A stretch of DNA of 64,000 bases from Myxacorys californica WJT36-NPBG1 (GCA_019359315.1 JAHHHO010000016.1:29197-93196), one strand, 5' to 3'; shown: positions 1-8,973, numbered from the stretch's first letter. Notes: generated by a model from the letters alone, not told the origin. Translations and numbers: made by a program.

Positions 1-1
1 G

Positions 2-745
2 TGGGTGGAGTGGAGTTTAATTATTCTCCTAGCCTATGTAAGTGCTTGGATTGGAACACGGCGGCTATCTCATTTGTACAAAATCACGCTGACGCTGGCG
101 TTGATGGGTGGGGTTGTCTTGATCTGTTCCCTCGCGCTCAATCTTGGTTGGTGGTTGCCGGTTGTGCCGATGTCGCTAGCTATTGTCATCGCAGGCGCGA
201 CGATGATGACCTTTGAGGCACAACAGCTTACCATTTTGTCGAATCAAGATCCGCTCACGCTGCTGGCAAATCGCCGGATGTTTGATGAAACGCTGTATCG
301 CGAATGGTACCGATCGCTGCGATCGCAGACGCCGCTCGGATTGATCTTATGTGATGTTGACTACTTCAAAAGCTACAACGACACCTACGGGCATTCTAAA
401 GGCGATCACTGCCTGCGTGCGGTCGCGAGCGTGTTAAAGAGATCGGTAAAGCGCCCAACTGATTTGGCAGCGCGTTATGGAGGCGAAGAGTTTGTGATTC
501 TCTTGCCTAATACAGATTCCCACGGTGCGCTTCGAGTCGCTAAACTAATTCAGTTAGAAATGCAAGCGCTACAAATCGATCACAGTGGATCGCGGGTTTC
601 TCCGTTTGTGACGTTGAGCTTGGGAATCGCAAGCATAGTGCCATCCACAGATGTGATGACTGAGTTATTGATTGATGTTGCCGACGCGGGACTCTATGAA
701 GCGAAACGCAAAGGGCGAAATCAGGTGGTGCTGAAGCTGCCATAA
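2..745 (+). CDS. Membrane-anchored GGDEF diguanylate cyclase (5' end outside window)
   Basis: The frame is open at the left edge, so the gene starts outside the window. The visible part begins with two to three hydrophobic membrane segments (about the first 75 residues) and continues into a full GGDEF domain. Visible motifs are CDVDYFKSYNDTYGH (metal and substrate binding), RYGGEEF (the signature loop) and RPTD five residues before it, which fits the RxxD inhibitory I-site. It should make cyclic di-GMP and be product-inhibited. Short membrane helices directly before GGDEF are typical of cyanobacterial CHASE2-GGDEF proteins, so a periplasmic CHASE2 sensor upstream is likely but not visible. 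Confidence 0.85.
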   Translation, partial: WVEWSLIILLAYVSAWIGTRRLSHLYKITLTLALMGGVVLICSLALNLGWWLPVVPMSLAIVIAGATMMTFEAQQLTILSNQDPLTLLANRRMFDETLYREWYRSLRSQTPLGLILCDVDYFKSYNDTYGHSKGDHCLRAVASVLKRSVKRPTDLAARYGGEEFVILLPNTDSHGALRVAKLIQLEMQALQIDHSGSRVSPFVTLSLGIASIVPSTDVMTELLIDVADAGLYEAKRKGRNQVVLKLP

Positions 746-1084
746 GAAGTGCTTGACCTAAAAAGAATCTATTAATGTTCTTTAAAGACTTCTTACGCTA
801 TGGCATTGGTTATGGTGTCGTCAACGTTTGCATGAATGTGATGCGTTCTGCCGAATCTAAACTTTGTAATTGCCTAACTAACGATTAGTTCAGCTTTTTT
901 GAGATTGGGTATGGCGTAGTAGCAACGCTCAAATTTGCTTCGAGTCAGACAATTACCATTTTCTAAGGGCATCAACTCAATTTTGCAGGGTTAGATGAAG
1001 GAATTATGGCAGTCCTAGCGAGAGCGCTTCTATTACGAATTAGCGCTCTATGGCATTCATAGCTGAGAATAAAATAAATAAGTT
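746..1084. other. Intergenic, no supported gene
   Basis: This stretch is AT-rich with no clear gene. A 37-codon ATG frame lies at 775-888 (it begins MFFKDFLRYG) with no good ribosome binding site and no recognised family. It may be a small protein or a gene remnant, but is not called. Confidence 0.4.
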
Positions 1085-2053
1085 GTGTCGCAGGCTAGTA
1101 AAATTTTGTCTTTGCAGATTGAGTTGTATGTTGAAGAGTCTGATGAGCGAATCGATCGCTTTCTTGCCGATCAGCTTCCGGATCTATCGCGATCGCGCCT
1201 TCAAAAATTAATTGAACAAGGTCATGTTCAGGTTAATGGCCAACCCTGCACGTCTAAGAAAGCAGACGTGAAAGCGGGTGATTTCATTAAGCTCGACCTT
1301 CCAGACGCTCAGCCTTTGCAACTTCGACCCGAAAATATTCCGCTTGATGTTCTTTACGAAGATGATTCGCTGATCATTGTAAACAAATCTGCTGGATTAG
1401 TTGTGCATCCATCAGCAGGACACGAATCAGGCACTCTCGTGAATGCATTGCTAGCTCATTGTGAAACGCTGCCTGGAATTAACGGAATACAACGACCAGG
1501 GATTGTCCACCGATTAGATAAAGACACCACAGGCGCGATCGCAATTGCTAAAACGGAACTTGCGCTTCATCACTTACAAGAGCAATTTAGAACGAAAACT
1601 GCCCGGCGGGATTATCTTGGTATCGTCTATGGTTCACCGAAACACGATGTGGGAACGATTGATCAGCCAATTGGACGGCATTTAGTAGACCGACAAAAAC
1701 AAGCCGTTGTTCCAGAAGCAAAAGGCGGACGACGAGCGGTAACTCACTGGCAGGTTAAAGAACGGTTGGGCAACTATACAGTGATGAAATTTGAATTAGA
1801 AACGGGGCGCACCCATCAAATTCGAGTACACAGTGCGTTTATGGGTCATCCAATTGTGGGGGATCCGACTTATAGTGCTGGTCGATCGCTCAAGGTCAAT
1901 CTACCGGGGCAGATGCTTCATGCTTGGCGGTTGAGATTGATTCATCCTGTGACCGGAGTGTTGGTGGAAGCGATCGCGCCGTTACCCGCATCTTTTACAA
2001 AAGTGCTGAATCTACTGCGATCGCGGTTCCTGCACAATTATGCTCCGTACTAA
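1085..2053 (+). CDS. RluA/RluD-family 23S rRNA pseudouridine synthase
   Basis: The 322-residue protein has the family layout: an N-terminal S4 RNA-binding domain (about residues 15-75, with SRSRLQKLIEQGHVQVNG) and a catalytic domain carrying the active-site signature HRLDKDTTG. The C-terminal motif GRTHQIRVH is also present. These enzymes isomerise uridines in large-subunit rRNA. RluD (helix 69) is the closest classical name, but cyanobacteria have several paralogues, so no symbol is given. The start is a GTG (GTG TCG CAG) without a convincing Shine-Dalgarno, so the exact start is uncertain by a few codons. The gene has no close co-directional upstream partner. Confidence 0.9.
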   Translation: MSQASKILSLQIELYVEESDERIDRFLADQLPDLSRSRLQKLIEQGHVQVNGQPCTSKKADVKAGDFIKLDLPDAQPLQLRPENIPLDVLYEDDSLIIVNKSAGLVVHPSAGHESGTLVNALLAHCETLPGINGIQRPGIVHRLDKDTTGAIAIAKTELALHHLQEQFRTKTARRDYLGIVYGSPKHDVGTIDQPIGRHLVDRQKQAVVPEAKGGRRAVTHWQVKERLGNYTVMKFELETGRTHQIRVHSAFMGHPIVGDPTYSAGRSLKVNLPGQMLHAWRLRLIHPVTGVLVEAIAPLPASFTKVLNLLRSRFLHNYAPY

Positions 2054-2739
2054 CTGCTCCAAGATTGAAGGGAGAATCGCGATTCGTAAAACCTTAAATA
2101 GGCATATTAACTTATTGACTTTTGTTGCACGTGCAACAAAATCTGTTTTTCCAGATTAGCTTAATAAACTGAAACACTTTTATCGAAAAAGACCGTTACA
2201 TAAGTTAAATGAGTTTTATAGAACTTAAAATTCTAAAAACGCCTAGAACCCGCCTCACACGAAAGTTTTGCGAATTTAAAAGATATTATTAAATTAAAGA
2301 AAGTTAACTATTGCTGTACGTTTTCTTCAGAAAGTTTGCGAAAAAGAGAACTGATCTTCTTCGAAATTCTATAAACTCTAGGCGTTTTGAGCTTTGTTTC
2401 TCCTAGCTTTATATAAGTCAATAACTTGTAACAAATAACGGCTCTGCCGCATTGTATAAAGTAAACCTGAGGGGGAAAACAACAGAGGAAACCTATATAA
2501 AACAAGCGCTGAGTTAGGATTCTGCTTTCTTATAAGAAATGTGACAATTTCTCAGATTTCTTAGAAACATCAGTTTGTTACCTAGTAATGTGAAACTGAA
2601 CTTAGGAGAAAGTTACCTAACTAGCCTGTAAAAGGTTTCAGATCCTTCCCGCTAGTTCTGTAACCCAAATGGCTTCAGATCCACCTTCCAGTTCTGAACC
2701 AAACTCGAACTCAAACCAAAAAATTAGGAGAAGTCATCC
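2054..2739 (+). promoter_or_regulatory. Long leader and promoter region of the cpc operon
   Basis: This is 686 AT-rich bases with no supported gene before cpcB, the usual setting of a strong, light-regulated phycocyanin promoter with a long untranslated leader. A 12-bp inverted pair (AAAACGCCTAGA at 2236-2247 and TCTAGGCGTTTT at 2377-2388) lies about 130 bp apart, and similar GAAAGTTTGCG-like strings occur near 2261 and 2330. A strong ribosome binding site (TTAGGAGAAG) stands 7-8 bases before the cpcB ATG. No promoter box was assigned with confidence. A 65-codon minus-strand frame at 2308-2505 has no protein-like character. Confidence 0.55.
2120..2141. repeat. 22-bp perfect palindrome centred on CACGTG
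   Basis: TTTTGTTGCAC is followed directly by its reverse complement. It lies 67 bp after the pseudouridine synthase stop. The T-rich outer arms make a Rho-independent terminator possible, but the absence of a loop also fits a dimeric regulator site. Confidence 0.5.
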
Positions 2740-3264
2740 ATGCTAGATGCATTCGCTAAGGTTGTCTCCCAGGCTGACGCCAAAGGTGATTTTCTGAGCA
2801 GCGGTCAATTCGATGCGCTGAACAACATGATCAAAGAAGGCAACAAGCGCATTGATGCCGTTAACCGCATCAGCACCAACGCTTCGTCGATCGTCACCGA
2901 TGCTGCTCGCGCTCTATTTGAAGATCAGCCTCAACTCATCCAGCCCGGTGGAAACGCTTACACCAACCGTCGCATGGCAGCTTGCTTGCGCGACATGGAA
3001 ATCATCTTGCGCTATGTAACCTATGCGTTGATGGCAGGTGATGCAAGCGTTCTCGACGATCGTTGCCTCAACGGTCTGCGCGAAACCTACCAAGCTCTTG
3101 GCGTTCCCGGTGGTTCGACAGCGGCTGGTGTGCAGAAAATGAAGGACATCGCGATCTCCATTGCTAACGATCCCGAAGCTTCTGGTATTGTTCGTGGCGA
3201 CTGTAGCTCCATCATGTCTGAGCTATCGAGCTACTTCGATCGCGCTGCTTCTGCGGTTGCTTAA
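2740..3264 (+). CDS. cpcB: C-phycocyanin beta subunit
   Basis: This 174-residue globin-like phycobiliprotein forms the rods of the phycobilisome with CpcA. Visible markers are Cys82 in AACLRD (beta-84 type phycocyanobilin site), Cys155 in RGDCSSIM (the second bilin site, usually numbered 153-155), Cys109 in DDRCLNG, and Asn72 in PGGNAYT, the residue that is gamma-N-methylated in beta subunits. [20 protein letters not shown] favours phycocyanin over phycoerythrocyanin. It is the first gene of the operon, with a strong ribosome binding site (AGGAGA). The intact bilin sites imply that it needs CpcS/T-type lyases encoded elsewhere. Confidence 0.98.
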   Translation: MLDAFAKVVSQADAKGDFLSSGQFDALNNMIKEGNKRIDAVNRISTNASSIVTDAARALFEDQPQLIQPGGNAYTNRRMAACLRDMEIILRYVTYALMAGDASVLDDRCLNGLRETYQALGVPGGSTAAGVQKMKDIAISIANDPEASGIVRGDCSSIMSELSSYFDRAASAVA

Positions 3265-3360
3265 GCGATCGCTGTTGATCGAGCATTCCGCCTCGATCGG
3301 ATAAGCATTGTTTTCACCACACCTTTGCAGAACACACTTTTTTAGGGAGATAACCAAACA

Positions 3361-3849
3361 ATGAAGACCCCAATTACTGAAGCGATCGCAGCAGCAGATA
3401 CTCAAGGTCGGTTCTTGGGTAACACCGAATTACAAGCGGCTAACGGTCGTTTTGAGCAAGCAACTGCTGGTTTAGAAGCAGCTCGTGCGTTGACTCAAAA
3501 TGCTCAGCGCTTGATTGATGGCGCAGCTAACGCTGTGTACCAGAAGTTCCCATACACCACCCAAATGCAGGGTCCTCAGTACGCCTCTGACTCTCGTGGT
3601 AAGTCCAAGTGCGCTCGTGATATCGGTCACTACGTCCGCATGGTTACCTACTGCCTAATCGCTGGTGGTACAGGTCCGATGGATGAGTACTTGATTGCTG
3701 GTCTAGACGAAATCAACCGCAGCTTCGAGCTTTCTCCTAGCTGGTACGTTGAAGCCCTCAACCACGTTAAGGCAAACCATGGTCTGAGTGGTCAAGCTGC
3801 TAACCAAGCAAACACCTACATCGACTACGCGATTAACGCCCTGAGCTAA
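3361..3849 (+). CDS. cpcA: C-phycocyanin alpha subunit
   Basis: The 162-residue alpha subunit pairs with CpcB into the (alpha-beta) monomers that build phycocyanin hexamers. The single bilin site is Cys84 in [14 protein letters not shown]. The start [13 protein letters not shown] and end [10 protein letters not shown] are classical for CpcA, and TTTAGGGAGATAACC provides a ribosome binding site. It sits 96 bp after cpcB in the same transcript. Attachment of phycocyanobilin to Cys84 requires the heterodimeric CpcE/CpcF lyase, whose genes in this operon are broken (see 5730-6389). An intact lyase must therefore exist elsewhere if this subunit is chromophorylated. Confidence 0.98.
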   Translation: MKTPITEAIAAADTQGRFLGNTELQAANGRFEQATAGLEAARALTQNAQRLIDGAANAVYQKFPYTTQMQGPQYASDSRGKSKCARDIGHYVRMVTYCLIAGGTGPMDEYLIAGLDEINRSFELSPSWYVEALNHVKANHGLSGQAANQANTYIDYAINALS

Positions 3850-3862
3850 TCTTCAGGTGCTG

Positions 3863-3928
3863 TGCCCGGAGAAATTAGCGAGTGTTGGCAGAGTGGCTAA
3901 CAGTTGCTCGTTTTTCCGGGCATTGTTT
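3863..3928 (+). terminator. Attenuator-type stem-loop between cpcA and cpcC
   Basis: The arms TGCCCGGA (3863-3870) and TCCGGGCA (3915-3922) pair, with CGAG/CTCG extending the stem inward and an inner GTTGGC/GCTAAC hairpin. A run of Ts follows (TTGTTTTTCTT). Such a partial terminator after cpcBA is the usual way to make far more alpha/beta subunit mRNA than linker mRNA. Confidence 0.8.
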
Positions 3929-3974
3929 TTCTTAATTTTGGTTAAGAAGTTTATTGTTGTGTTGGGGGACAAGC

Positions 3975-4862
3975 ATGGGCGGCTTATTAGTGAATAACTT
4001 GGCAGCAGCCGGACCGTTGGGACTGTCTGCATTTGATAGCTCTTCTAGAGTTGAGCTACGGCCCGATTGGACAGAGACTGAGCTGCAATCCGTATTTCGA
4101 GCAGTGTACCGTCAGGTTTTGGGCAACGACTATGTGATGAAGTCAGAACGGTTGACCTCTGCTGAATCGTTACTGCGGCAAGGCACAATGACCGTGCGCG
4201 AATTTGTCCGGGCGGTGGCTAAATCTGAACTGTATAAAAACAAATTTTTCTACCGCAATTCAAACCAGCGGTTTGTTGAACTGAACTTTAAGCATTTGCT
4301 CGGTCGCGCTCCTTATGAAGAAGCGGAGTGGGCATATCACACGGGTCTGTGTGAAGAGCAGGGCTACGATGTTGAGATTGACTCTTACATCGACAGTATG
4401 GAGTACGAGAATAAGTTTGGCAACAATGTCGTTCCGTACTACACCGGCTTTCAGGTCGAACCTGGCGTTAGAACCACCGGCTTTACCCGGATGTTCCGGT
4501 TGTATCGGGGTTATGCCAGCAGCGATCGCGGCAGCGTTGGCGGCAAATCTCCTCGCCTGACTCGAGAGTTGGGTCAAAATTTTGCCTCACGGATTGACCG
4601 ACCTTCAAGCGGCGGCAGCGGTGGATCGGGCTGGAAACATGCAGCAATTCCTGAGGACGCTGCGCCCAGAAGAGCGCTGGGTGGAACTCAGCAGGAAAGC
4701 GGACGGGTGTATCGCATTGAAGTGACTGGAATTTTACAGCCTGGGTATCCGAAGGTGCGTCGCAGCAGTAACGCGATCTTGGTGCCCTACGAACAACTCT
4801 CCCAAAAACTTCAAGAGATTACAAAGAAGGGCGGCAAAGTTGTGAATGTGTCGCGTGCCTAG
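3975..4862 (+). CDS. cpcC: Phycocyanin-associated rod linker polypeptide (about 32 kDa type)
   Basis: The protein has an N-terminal PBS linker domain (about residues 20-180: [20 protein letters not shown], the repeated [15 protein letters not shown] and LLGRAP motifs). A basic, Gly/Ser-rich hinge follows, then a C-terminal CpcD-like domain (about 235-295, ending [10 protein letters not shown]). It joins phycocyanin hexamers inside the rod and tunes their absorption. The ATG at 3975 ([12 protein letters not shown]) is preferred to the upstream in-frame TTG at 3954 because GGGGGAC lies just upstream and the N-terminus then matches linker family length. It follows the cpcA attenuator and precedes cpcD. 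Confidence 0.93.
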   Translation: MGGLLVNNLAAAGPLGLSAFDSSSRVELRPDWTETELQSVFRAVYRQVLGNDYVMKSERLTSAESLLRQGTMTVREFVRAVAKSELYKNKFFYRNSNQRFVELNFKHLLGRAPYEEAEWAYHTGLCEEQGYDVEIDSYIDSMEYENKFGNNVVPYYTGFQVEPGVRTTGFTRMFRLYRGYASSDRGSVGGKSPRLTRELGQNFASRIDRPSSGGSGGSGWKHAAIPEDAAPRRALGGTQQESGRVYRIEVTGILQPGYPKVRRSSNAILVPYEQLSQKLQEITKKGGKVVNVSRA

Positions 4863-4932
4863 AGCAAGACTGGGAGGCGGACAGCTGTCTCCCTAACTGC
4901 TCAATGGATTTTATACAGGAGCAATAATAATT

Positions 4933-5292
4933 ATGTTTGGTCAAACTGCACTAGGCGGCAGCAGGCTGAGTGGAGCTGAAAATCGGATGTTTCGCTATGA
5001 AGTCGAGGGCATGCGCCAGACTTACGAAACCAATCAACTCAGTTACCCAATTCGCGCAAGCGGCAGCTTCTACATTACGGTTCCATACAATCGAATGAAT
5101 GAGGAAATGCAGCGAATTCTCCGCATGGGCGGCAGGATTGTGAGCATTGAGCCGTTGACGCTCGATGGAAATGGCGGCGCGAAGATGCAAGCTGCAACCG
5201 CGCATCAAAATTTAGAAGCAGAAGGCAAAAGCGAAGCAACAGAAGTTCAACAGACAACGGAAGCAAAGCGGGACGAGTCGCTCGATCGCTAG
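4933..5292 (+). CDS. cpcD: Phycobilisome rod-capping linker CpcD, with C-terminal extension
   Basis: CpcD terminates the distal end of phycocyanin rods. Residues 1-80 are the canonical domain: MFGQTALGG at the start, MFRYEVEGMRQ, YITVPYNRMNEEMQRI and GGRIVSIEPL. Ordinary CpcD stops near residue 80. This one continues for about 40 residues of a Gln/Glu/Lys-rich, probably disordered tail (ATAHQNLEAEGKSEAT and on) with no known domain. The ribosome binding site is AGGAGC before ATAATAATTATG. A second, normal-length copy follows 165 bp downstream, so this copy may have acquired the tail after duplication. Confidence 0.93.
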   Translation: MFGQTALGGSRLSGAENRMFRYEVEGMRQTYETNQLSYPIRASGSFYITVPYNRMNEEMQRILRMGGRIVSIEPLTLDGNGGAKMQAATAHQNLEAEGKSEATEVQQTTEAKRDESLDR

Positions 5293-5457
5293 GCATCAAG
5301 CTAGAGGCGTGAGTTGTGTCAGCGGTTTTGCGCCGATGATCAAGTAGCCCATAACGCGGGGATGCTTTGCGTCGCGCTTTACCTGTTGTTCTAATAACCG
5401 TTGTTCTAACGTTTACTATCAATTCAGTTCGTTATCCACAAGTGAGGGATTCAACCT

Positions 5458-5688
5458 ATGTTTGGTCAAACAACCGTTAGTTCAGGTGGAATTTCGTCGT
5501 CAGCCAGTCGCATGTTTCGCTATGAAGTCGCTGGCTTGCGTCAAAACAGCGAAACGGATCAAAACAATTATGAGATTCGGAATAGCGGCAGCGTGTTTAT
5601 CACGGTTCCCTATAATCGCATGAGTGACGAAATGCAGCGTATCACGCGGCTGGGCGGCAGAATCGTCAAAATTGAAGCACTAGGCTGA
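5458..5688 (+). CDS. cpcD: Phycobilisome rod-capping linker CpcD, second copy
   Basis: This 76-residue protein matches the normal CpcD length from MFGQTTVSSGG to GGRIVKIEALG, including MFRYEVAGLRQ and VFITVPYNRMSDEMQRI. A ribosome binding site (GTGAGGGATTC) precedes the ATG. It is clearly paralogous to the CpcD just upstream, which carries an extra C-terminal tail. The two differ at many positions, so the duplication is not recent. Both probably cap rods. Immediately downstream lies the decayed lyase region instead of intact cpcE. Confidence 0.93.
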   Translation: MFGQTTVSSGGISSSASRMFRYEVAGLRQNSETDQNNYEIRNSGSVFITVPYNRMSDEMQRITRLGGRIVKIEALG

Positions 5689-5729
5689 TCTTGCCCGTTA
5701 TAAAAGGTTCGAGCGAACAGCTCAATTCA

Positions 5730-6389
5730 CCCGATGCTCAGTCTTTGGACGTAGAGCAAGTCTTCCAAATCTCCGTCTCGAAGATTTAAGCTTGCGTTAC
5801 GATACGGTGTGCTACCTGGCCAGCTTGAAGTGCGCGATGCGGCGGCAGTAGCGGCATTGATTGTGGTAGCAGATGACGATGAAAATTGCACCGTTGTGGG
5901 TAGCATCCATCGCGACGTAATGTTTCACCGGCGCTTGGTAAGCTTGGCGATAAGCGGGCAGTAGCGGCGCTAACTTCGGTGTCTCGACTGCTCTATTTTT
6001 ACGTTCGAGAAGCGGCAGCACAAGATCAGGATGACTACAATTACGGCGCTGACGCGCTTAGCATGTAGGTACTCGCCGTGATCGCAGATCTGCTCACCTT
6101 ATAGAAGTGCTACTCGACACGGCAAATTCACGCTCAACCCTTACAGACATTATTCCTAGTGTTACAAGACTCCGATTGAGCGATTTGTGATGTGGCGATT
6201 CGCTTTGCGAAGCTCCGAAGGATCGCGGCAATGCAGTCTTGGATGTCAGCCGTTCAGGATACTCCTGAAACTAAAGATTTGATTCACCTAGCCCTCAATC
6301 GGTTAAAGCAACTGCGCCGAACCGTTTTGGGTGCCGTGGTCAAAGCACGAGTCTTGATGGCTCAACCCCAGCTTACGATTGTCCCCTAA
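5730..6389 (+). pseudogene. Decayed and fused cpcE/cpcF (phycocyanin alpha lyase) relic
   Basis: Reading across frames recovers lyase-like HEAT-repeat text that no single frame keeps. It runs LEDLSLRYD at about 5775, then LEVRDAAAVAALIVVADDDE after a frameshift, then ALGKLGDKRAVAALT and YVREAAAQ after another shift (about 5930-6030). These fit the N-terminal half of CpcE. The text then jumps to DDYNYGA, VLAVIAD, EVLLDTA and LVLQDSD (about 6030-6180) and ends with IHLALNRLKQL and VVKARVLMA (to 6389), which fit the middle and C-terminus of CpcF. Several in-frame stops interrupt it. Intact cpcE plus cpcF would need about 1.4 kb, but only about 0.66 kb remains, so an internal deletion joined them. 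The position between cpcD and cpcG is exactly where cpcE-cpcF sit in Anabaena-type operons. Confidence 0.85.
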
Positions 6390-6402
6390 CGCACAATAAT
6401 CT

Positions 6403-7239
6403 ATGCTGCCTTTACTAGAAGTTAATCCTAAAACTCAGAACCAGCGCGTCAATGGCTATGACGTGATGGATGAGGACGATCCGATTAAATATCGGCTAGC
6501 GGACGCAAGAGGTCCAGAAGATGTCGAGCTCATCATCTGGGCAGCCTACCGCCAGATTTTCGGGGAGCATCTAATCCTAGAAAGTTACCGTCAAAAAAAT
6601 CTGGAATCGCAACTGACAAATCGCGCCATTACGGTTGCTGATTTCATTCGCGGACTCGGAAAATCGGATGTGTATCGTCGATTGGTCGCTGACACTAATT
6701 CTAATTATCGACTGGTTGATATCACGCTCAAGCGCTTCTTAGGTCGGTCGTCTTATGGAAAAGACGAGCAGATTTCGCAATCGATCATCATTGCGACTAA
6801 AGGCTTGCATGGGTTTATCGATACGATCGTCGATAGTGACGAATACCGCGAAAACTTTGGTACAGATATCGTTCCGTTTCAACGGCGTCGGCTCGAGGGG
6901 CGTCCATTTAACTTGGTCAATCCGCGCTATGGCGACTACTGGCGCAATCGCTTGATGTCGCTAGATTTTGCGACGCGTTCTTACTACCAAGTGCGGACTT
7001 ACAGCGCGGGCGATCTCGATAAGAAAGTGATTCGCCAAGCGATTCCAGCCAACTTCTTAACGATGGCGCAAAGCTTATCGACGCCTCAATTGGATTCGCA
7101 ACGTCACGTAGCACGGGCGACTTCCAGCGCGATCGCGGTTCCTGACATGAGCCGTAAGACCGTAACGACCGGATCCACAGTTCGCCGTCCTTCCGTCGCG
7201 TTGCCCTACCGCTACCTTCCTTCAACGAAGAAAGTGTAA
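6403..7239 (+). CDS. cpcG: Phycobilisome rod-core linker CpcG, copy 1
   Basis: CpcG links phycocyanin rods to the allophycocyanin core. The N-terminus (MLPLLEVNPKTQNQRVNGYD) and the PBS linker domain (about residues 20-190: [59 protein letters not shown]) are diagnostic. The C-terminal third (about 200-278), the core-binding part, differs strongly between the three copies here and is longest in this one. No clear Shine-Dalgarno precedes the ATG. It follows the cpcE/F relic by 13 bp. Confidence 0.95.
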   Translation: MLPLLEVNPKTQNQRVNGYDVMDEDDPIKYRLADARGPEDVELIIWAAYRQIFGEHLILESYRQKNLESQLTNRAITVADFIRGLGKSDVYRRLVADTNSNYRLVDITLKRFLGRSSYGKDEQISQSIIIATKGLHGFIDTIVDSDEYRENFGTDIVPFQRRRLEGRPFNLVNPRYGDYWRNRLMSLDFATRSYYQVRTYSAGDLDKKVIRQAIPANFLTMAQSLSTPQLDSQRHVARATSSAIAVPDMSRKTVTTGSTVRRPSVALPYRYLPSTKKV

Positions 7240-7371
7240 TTTTAGGAATGAGGAATGAAGGATAAGGGATGAATTGTACTCCTACAGCATCACATCTCTT
7301 CTTTCATCCCTCATGACTCCTTGCGTTAGTGTTGCCGAGAGGCATCCTTCATCCCTTACCTTTTACGCCTT

Positions 7372-8115
7372 ATGCCTATTCCTCTCCTTGAGTACAAACC
7401 GTCTTCGCAAAATCAGCGCGTCGAAGGTTACGAAGTTCCGAGTGAAGATACGCCCTATATCTATCGTCTAGAAGACTGCGCGGATCAGAGCGATATTACG
7501 GCTCTGATCTGGTCAGCCTATCGTCAGGTCTTTAGTGAGCACGTGATTCTCAAGAGCAATCGTCAGACCAATTTAGAGTCCCAGCTTAAGAATCGGACGA
7601 TTACTGTTCGCGATTTTGTTCGTGGCTTGGCGAAGTCTGAAACGTTTCGCCGATTGGTGATCGAAAAGAATTCTAATTACCGTTTGGTTGATCTAGCGTT
7701 GAAGCGATTGCTTGGTCGTGCGGCATACAACCAAGCAGAAGAAATCTCTTGGTCGATCAAGATCGCCACCTTGGGATGGGATAACTTTGTTGATGCGATC
7801 GTCGATAGTGACGAATACTCACAGTCGTTTGGCGATAACACGGTTCCCTATCAGCGCCGTCGGTATAACAATCGCCCGTTTAATCTCGTGACTCCAAGCT
7901 ATGGTGACTACTGGCGCGATAAAGAAACCGAAGGTCGCTACAAGTGGGGTGACATCTCTAACTTCCGCGATATGGCGCGATCAGTGACCGTGAATCCAGT
8001 GCAGTATCAGCCTGTATCCACGGCCAACATTGCCATTCCTGATATGACTCGCGATCGCGTTGCCCCTGGAACAGCAGCCTCAATCAGTACTGGCTCTAAT
8101 TTTCCGTTGCGCTAA
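7372..8115 (+). CDS. cpcG: Phycobilisome rod-core linker CpcG, copy 2
   Basis: This second tandem rod-core linker has 247 residues. The start MPIPLLEYKPSSQNQRVEGY and the linker motifs [42 protein letters not shown] and VPYQRRRYNNRPFNLV are intact. The C-terminal core-attachment segment (about 180-247) contains YGDYWRDKETEGRYKW and is unrelated in detail to copy 1. Distinct CpcG paralogues in other cyanobacteria occupy different rod positions on the core, so the three copies probably specify different rods. The 132-bp spacer before it has short GGGATGAA-type inverted repeats and no gene. Confidence 0.95.
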   Translation: MPIPLLEYKPSSQNQRVEGYEVPSEDTPYIYRLEDCADQSDITALIWSAYRQVFSEHVILKSNRQTNLESQLKNRTITVRDFVRGLAKSETFRRLVIEKNSNYRLVDLALKRLLGRAAYNQAEEISWSIKIATLGWDNFVDAIVDSDEYSQSFGDNTVPYQRRRYNNRPFNLVTPSYGDYWRDKETEGRYKWGDISNFRDMARSVTVNPVQYQPVSTANIAIPDMTRDRVAPGTAASISTGSNFPLR

Positions 8116-8217
8116 GCGTAACGGTTGCGTCCTCGACGCGAGATAATAGTGTGACGTGGATGATACATCCATTCTTCAAAACAGACTTACCTTATTTATT
8201 ACGGGGGAGATTCTGGC

Positions 8218-8973
8218 ATGGCATTGCCCTTACTCGACTATAAGCCCACGACTCAAAATCACCGAGTCAAGAACTTCGGCAAGGTGGATCAAAACGAAGA
8301 TACGCCCTATATCTACCGGCTGGAAGACATCGGTTCTTCAACCGAAATGGAAGCGCTCATCTGGGCGTGTTATCGGCAAGTGTTCAGTGAACATGAAACG
8401 CTAAAGTTTAACCGTCAGATCACATCTGAAACTCGCTTGAGAAACGGTTCGATTACGGTGCGTGGATTCATTGCTGAATTAGCAAAGTCTAGCCGGTTCT
8501 ACAGCACTGTTGTCGAAGTCAACAACAATTATCGCTTGGTGCAGATTTGCCTCAAGCGTTTCTTGGGTCGTGACTCTTATAACAAAGACGAAGAGATCGC
8601 TTGGTCAATCAAAATTGCCACCAAGGGTTTTAAGGGTTTTGTGGATGAGTTGCTCAATAGCGAAGAATATACGGCAGCGTTTGGGGAGTACACGGTTCCC
8701 TATCAGCGTCGTCGGATGGAAGGTCGCCCGTTTAATCTGGTGACGCCTCGCTATGGCGAAGACTTCCGCGAAACGGCTGGAACGGTGAAGACCGACTGGC
8801 AGTTTGTGGTGAAAAACTTCTCTGCTAAGAAGTTCCAAGAGCGTCAGTTGGCAGAAGGCGATCCTCGCAAGTATCGCGATATGGCAGCTTCAGTGTCGAA
8901 CAAGGGCAACTACGCTCAAAGTGTCTCGGCATCTAGCATCGACTACCTGAACAAAGTGCCTCGTCGGAAATAA
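8218..8973 (+). CDS. cpcG: Phycobilisome rod-core linker CpcG, copy 3
   Basis: This is the last gene of the operon, with 251 residues. The start [20 protein letters not shown] and the linker domain ([58 protein letters not shown]) are those of CpcG. The C-terminal segment [18 protein letters not shown] resembles the classical CpcG1 tail. A good ribosome binding site (GGGGGAGATT) precedes the ATG, unlike copies 1 and 2, so it may be the best translated. A strong terminator follows. Confidence 0.95.
   Translation: MALPLLDYKPTTQNHRVKNFGKVDQNEDTPYIYRLEDIGSSTEMEALIWACYRQVFSEHETLKFNRQITSETRLRNGSITVRGFIAELAKSSRFYSTVVEVNNNYRLVQICLKRFLGRDSYNKDEEIAWSIKIATKGFKGFVDELLNSEEYTAAFGEYTVPYQRRRMEGRPFNLVTPRYGEDFRETAGTVKTDWQFVVKNFSAKKFQERQLAEGDPRKYRDMAASVSNKGNYAQSVSASSIDYLNKVPRRK

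Noticed and set aside
775..888. 37-codon ATG frame after the GGDEF gene
   Set aside because: No adequate ribosome binding site or known homologue. Kept only as a remark.
2308..2505. Minus-strand frame of 65 codons in the cpc leader
   Set aside because: No ribosome binding site, no family, low-complexity composition, and it lies in a region expected to be promoter/leader.
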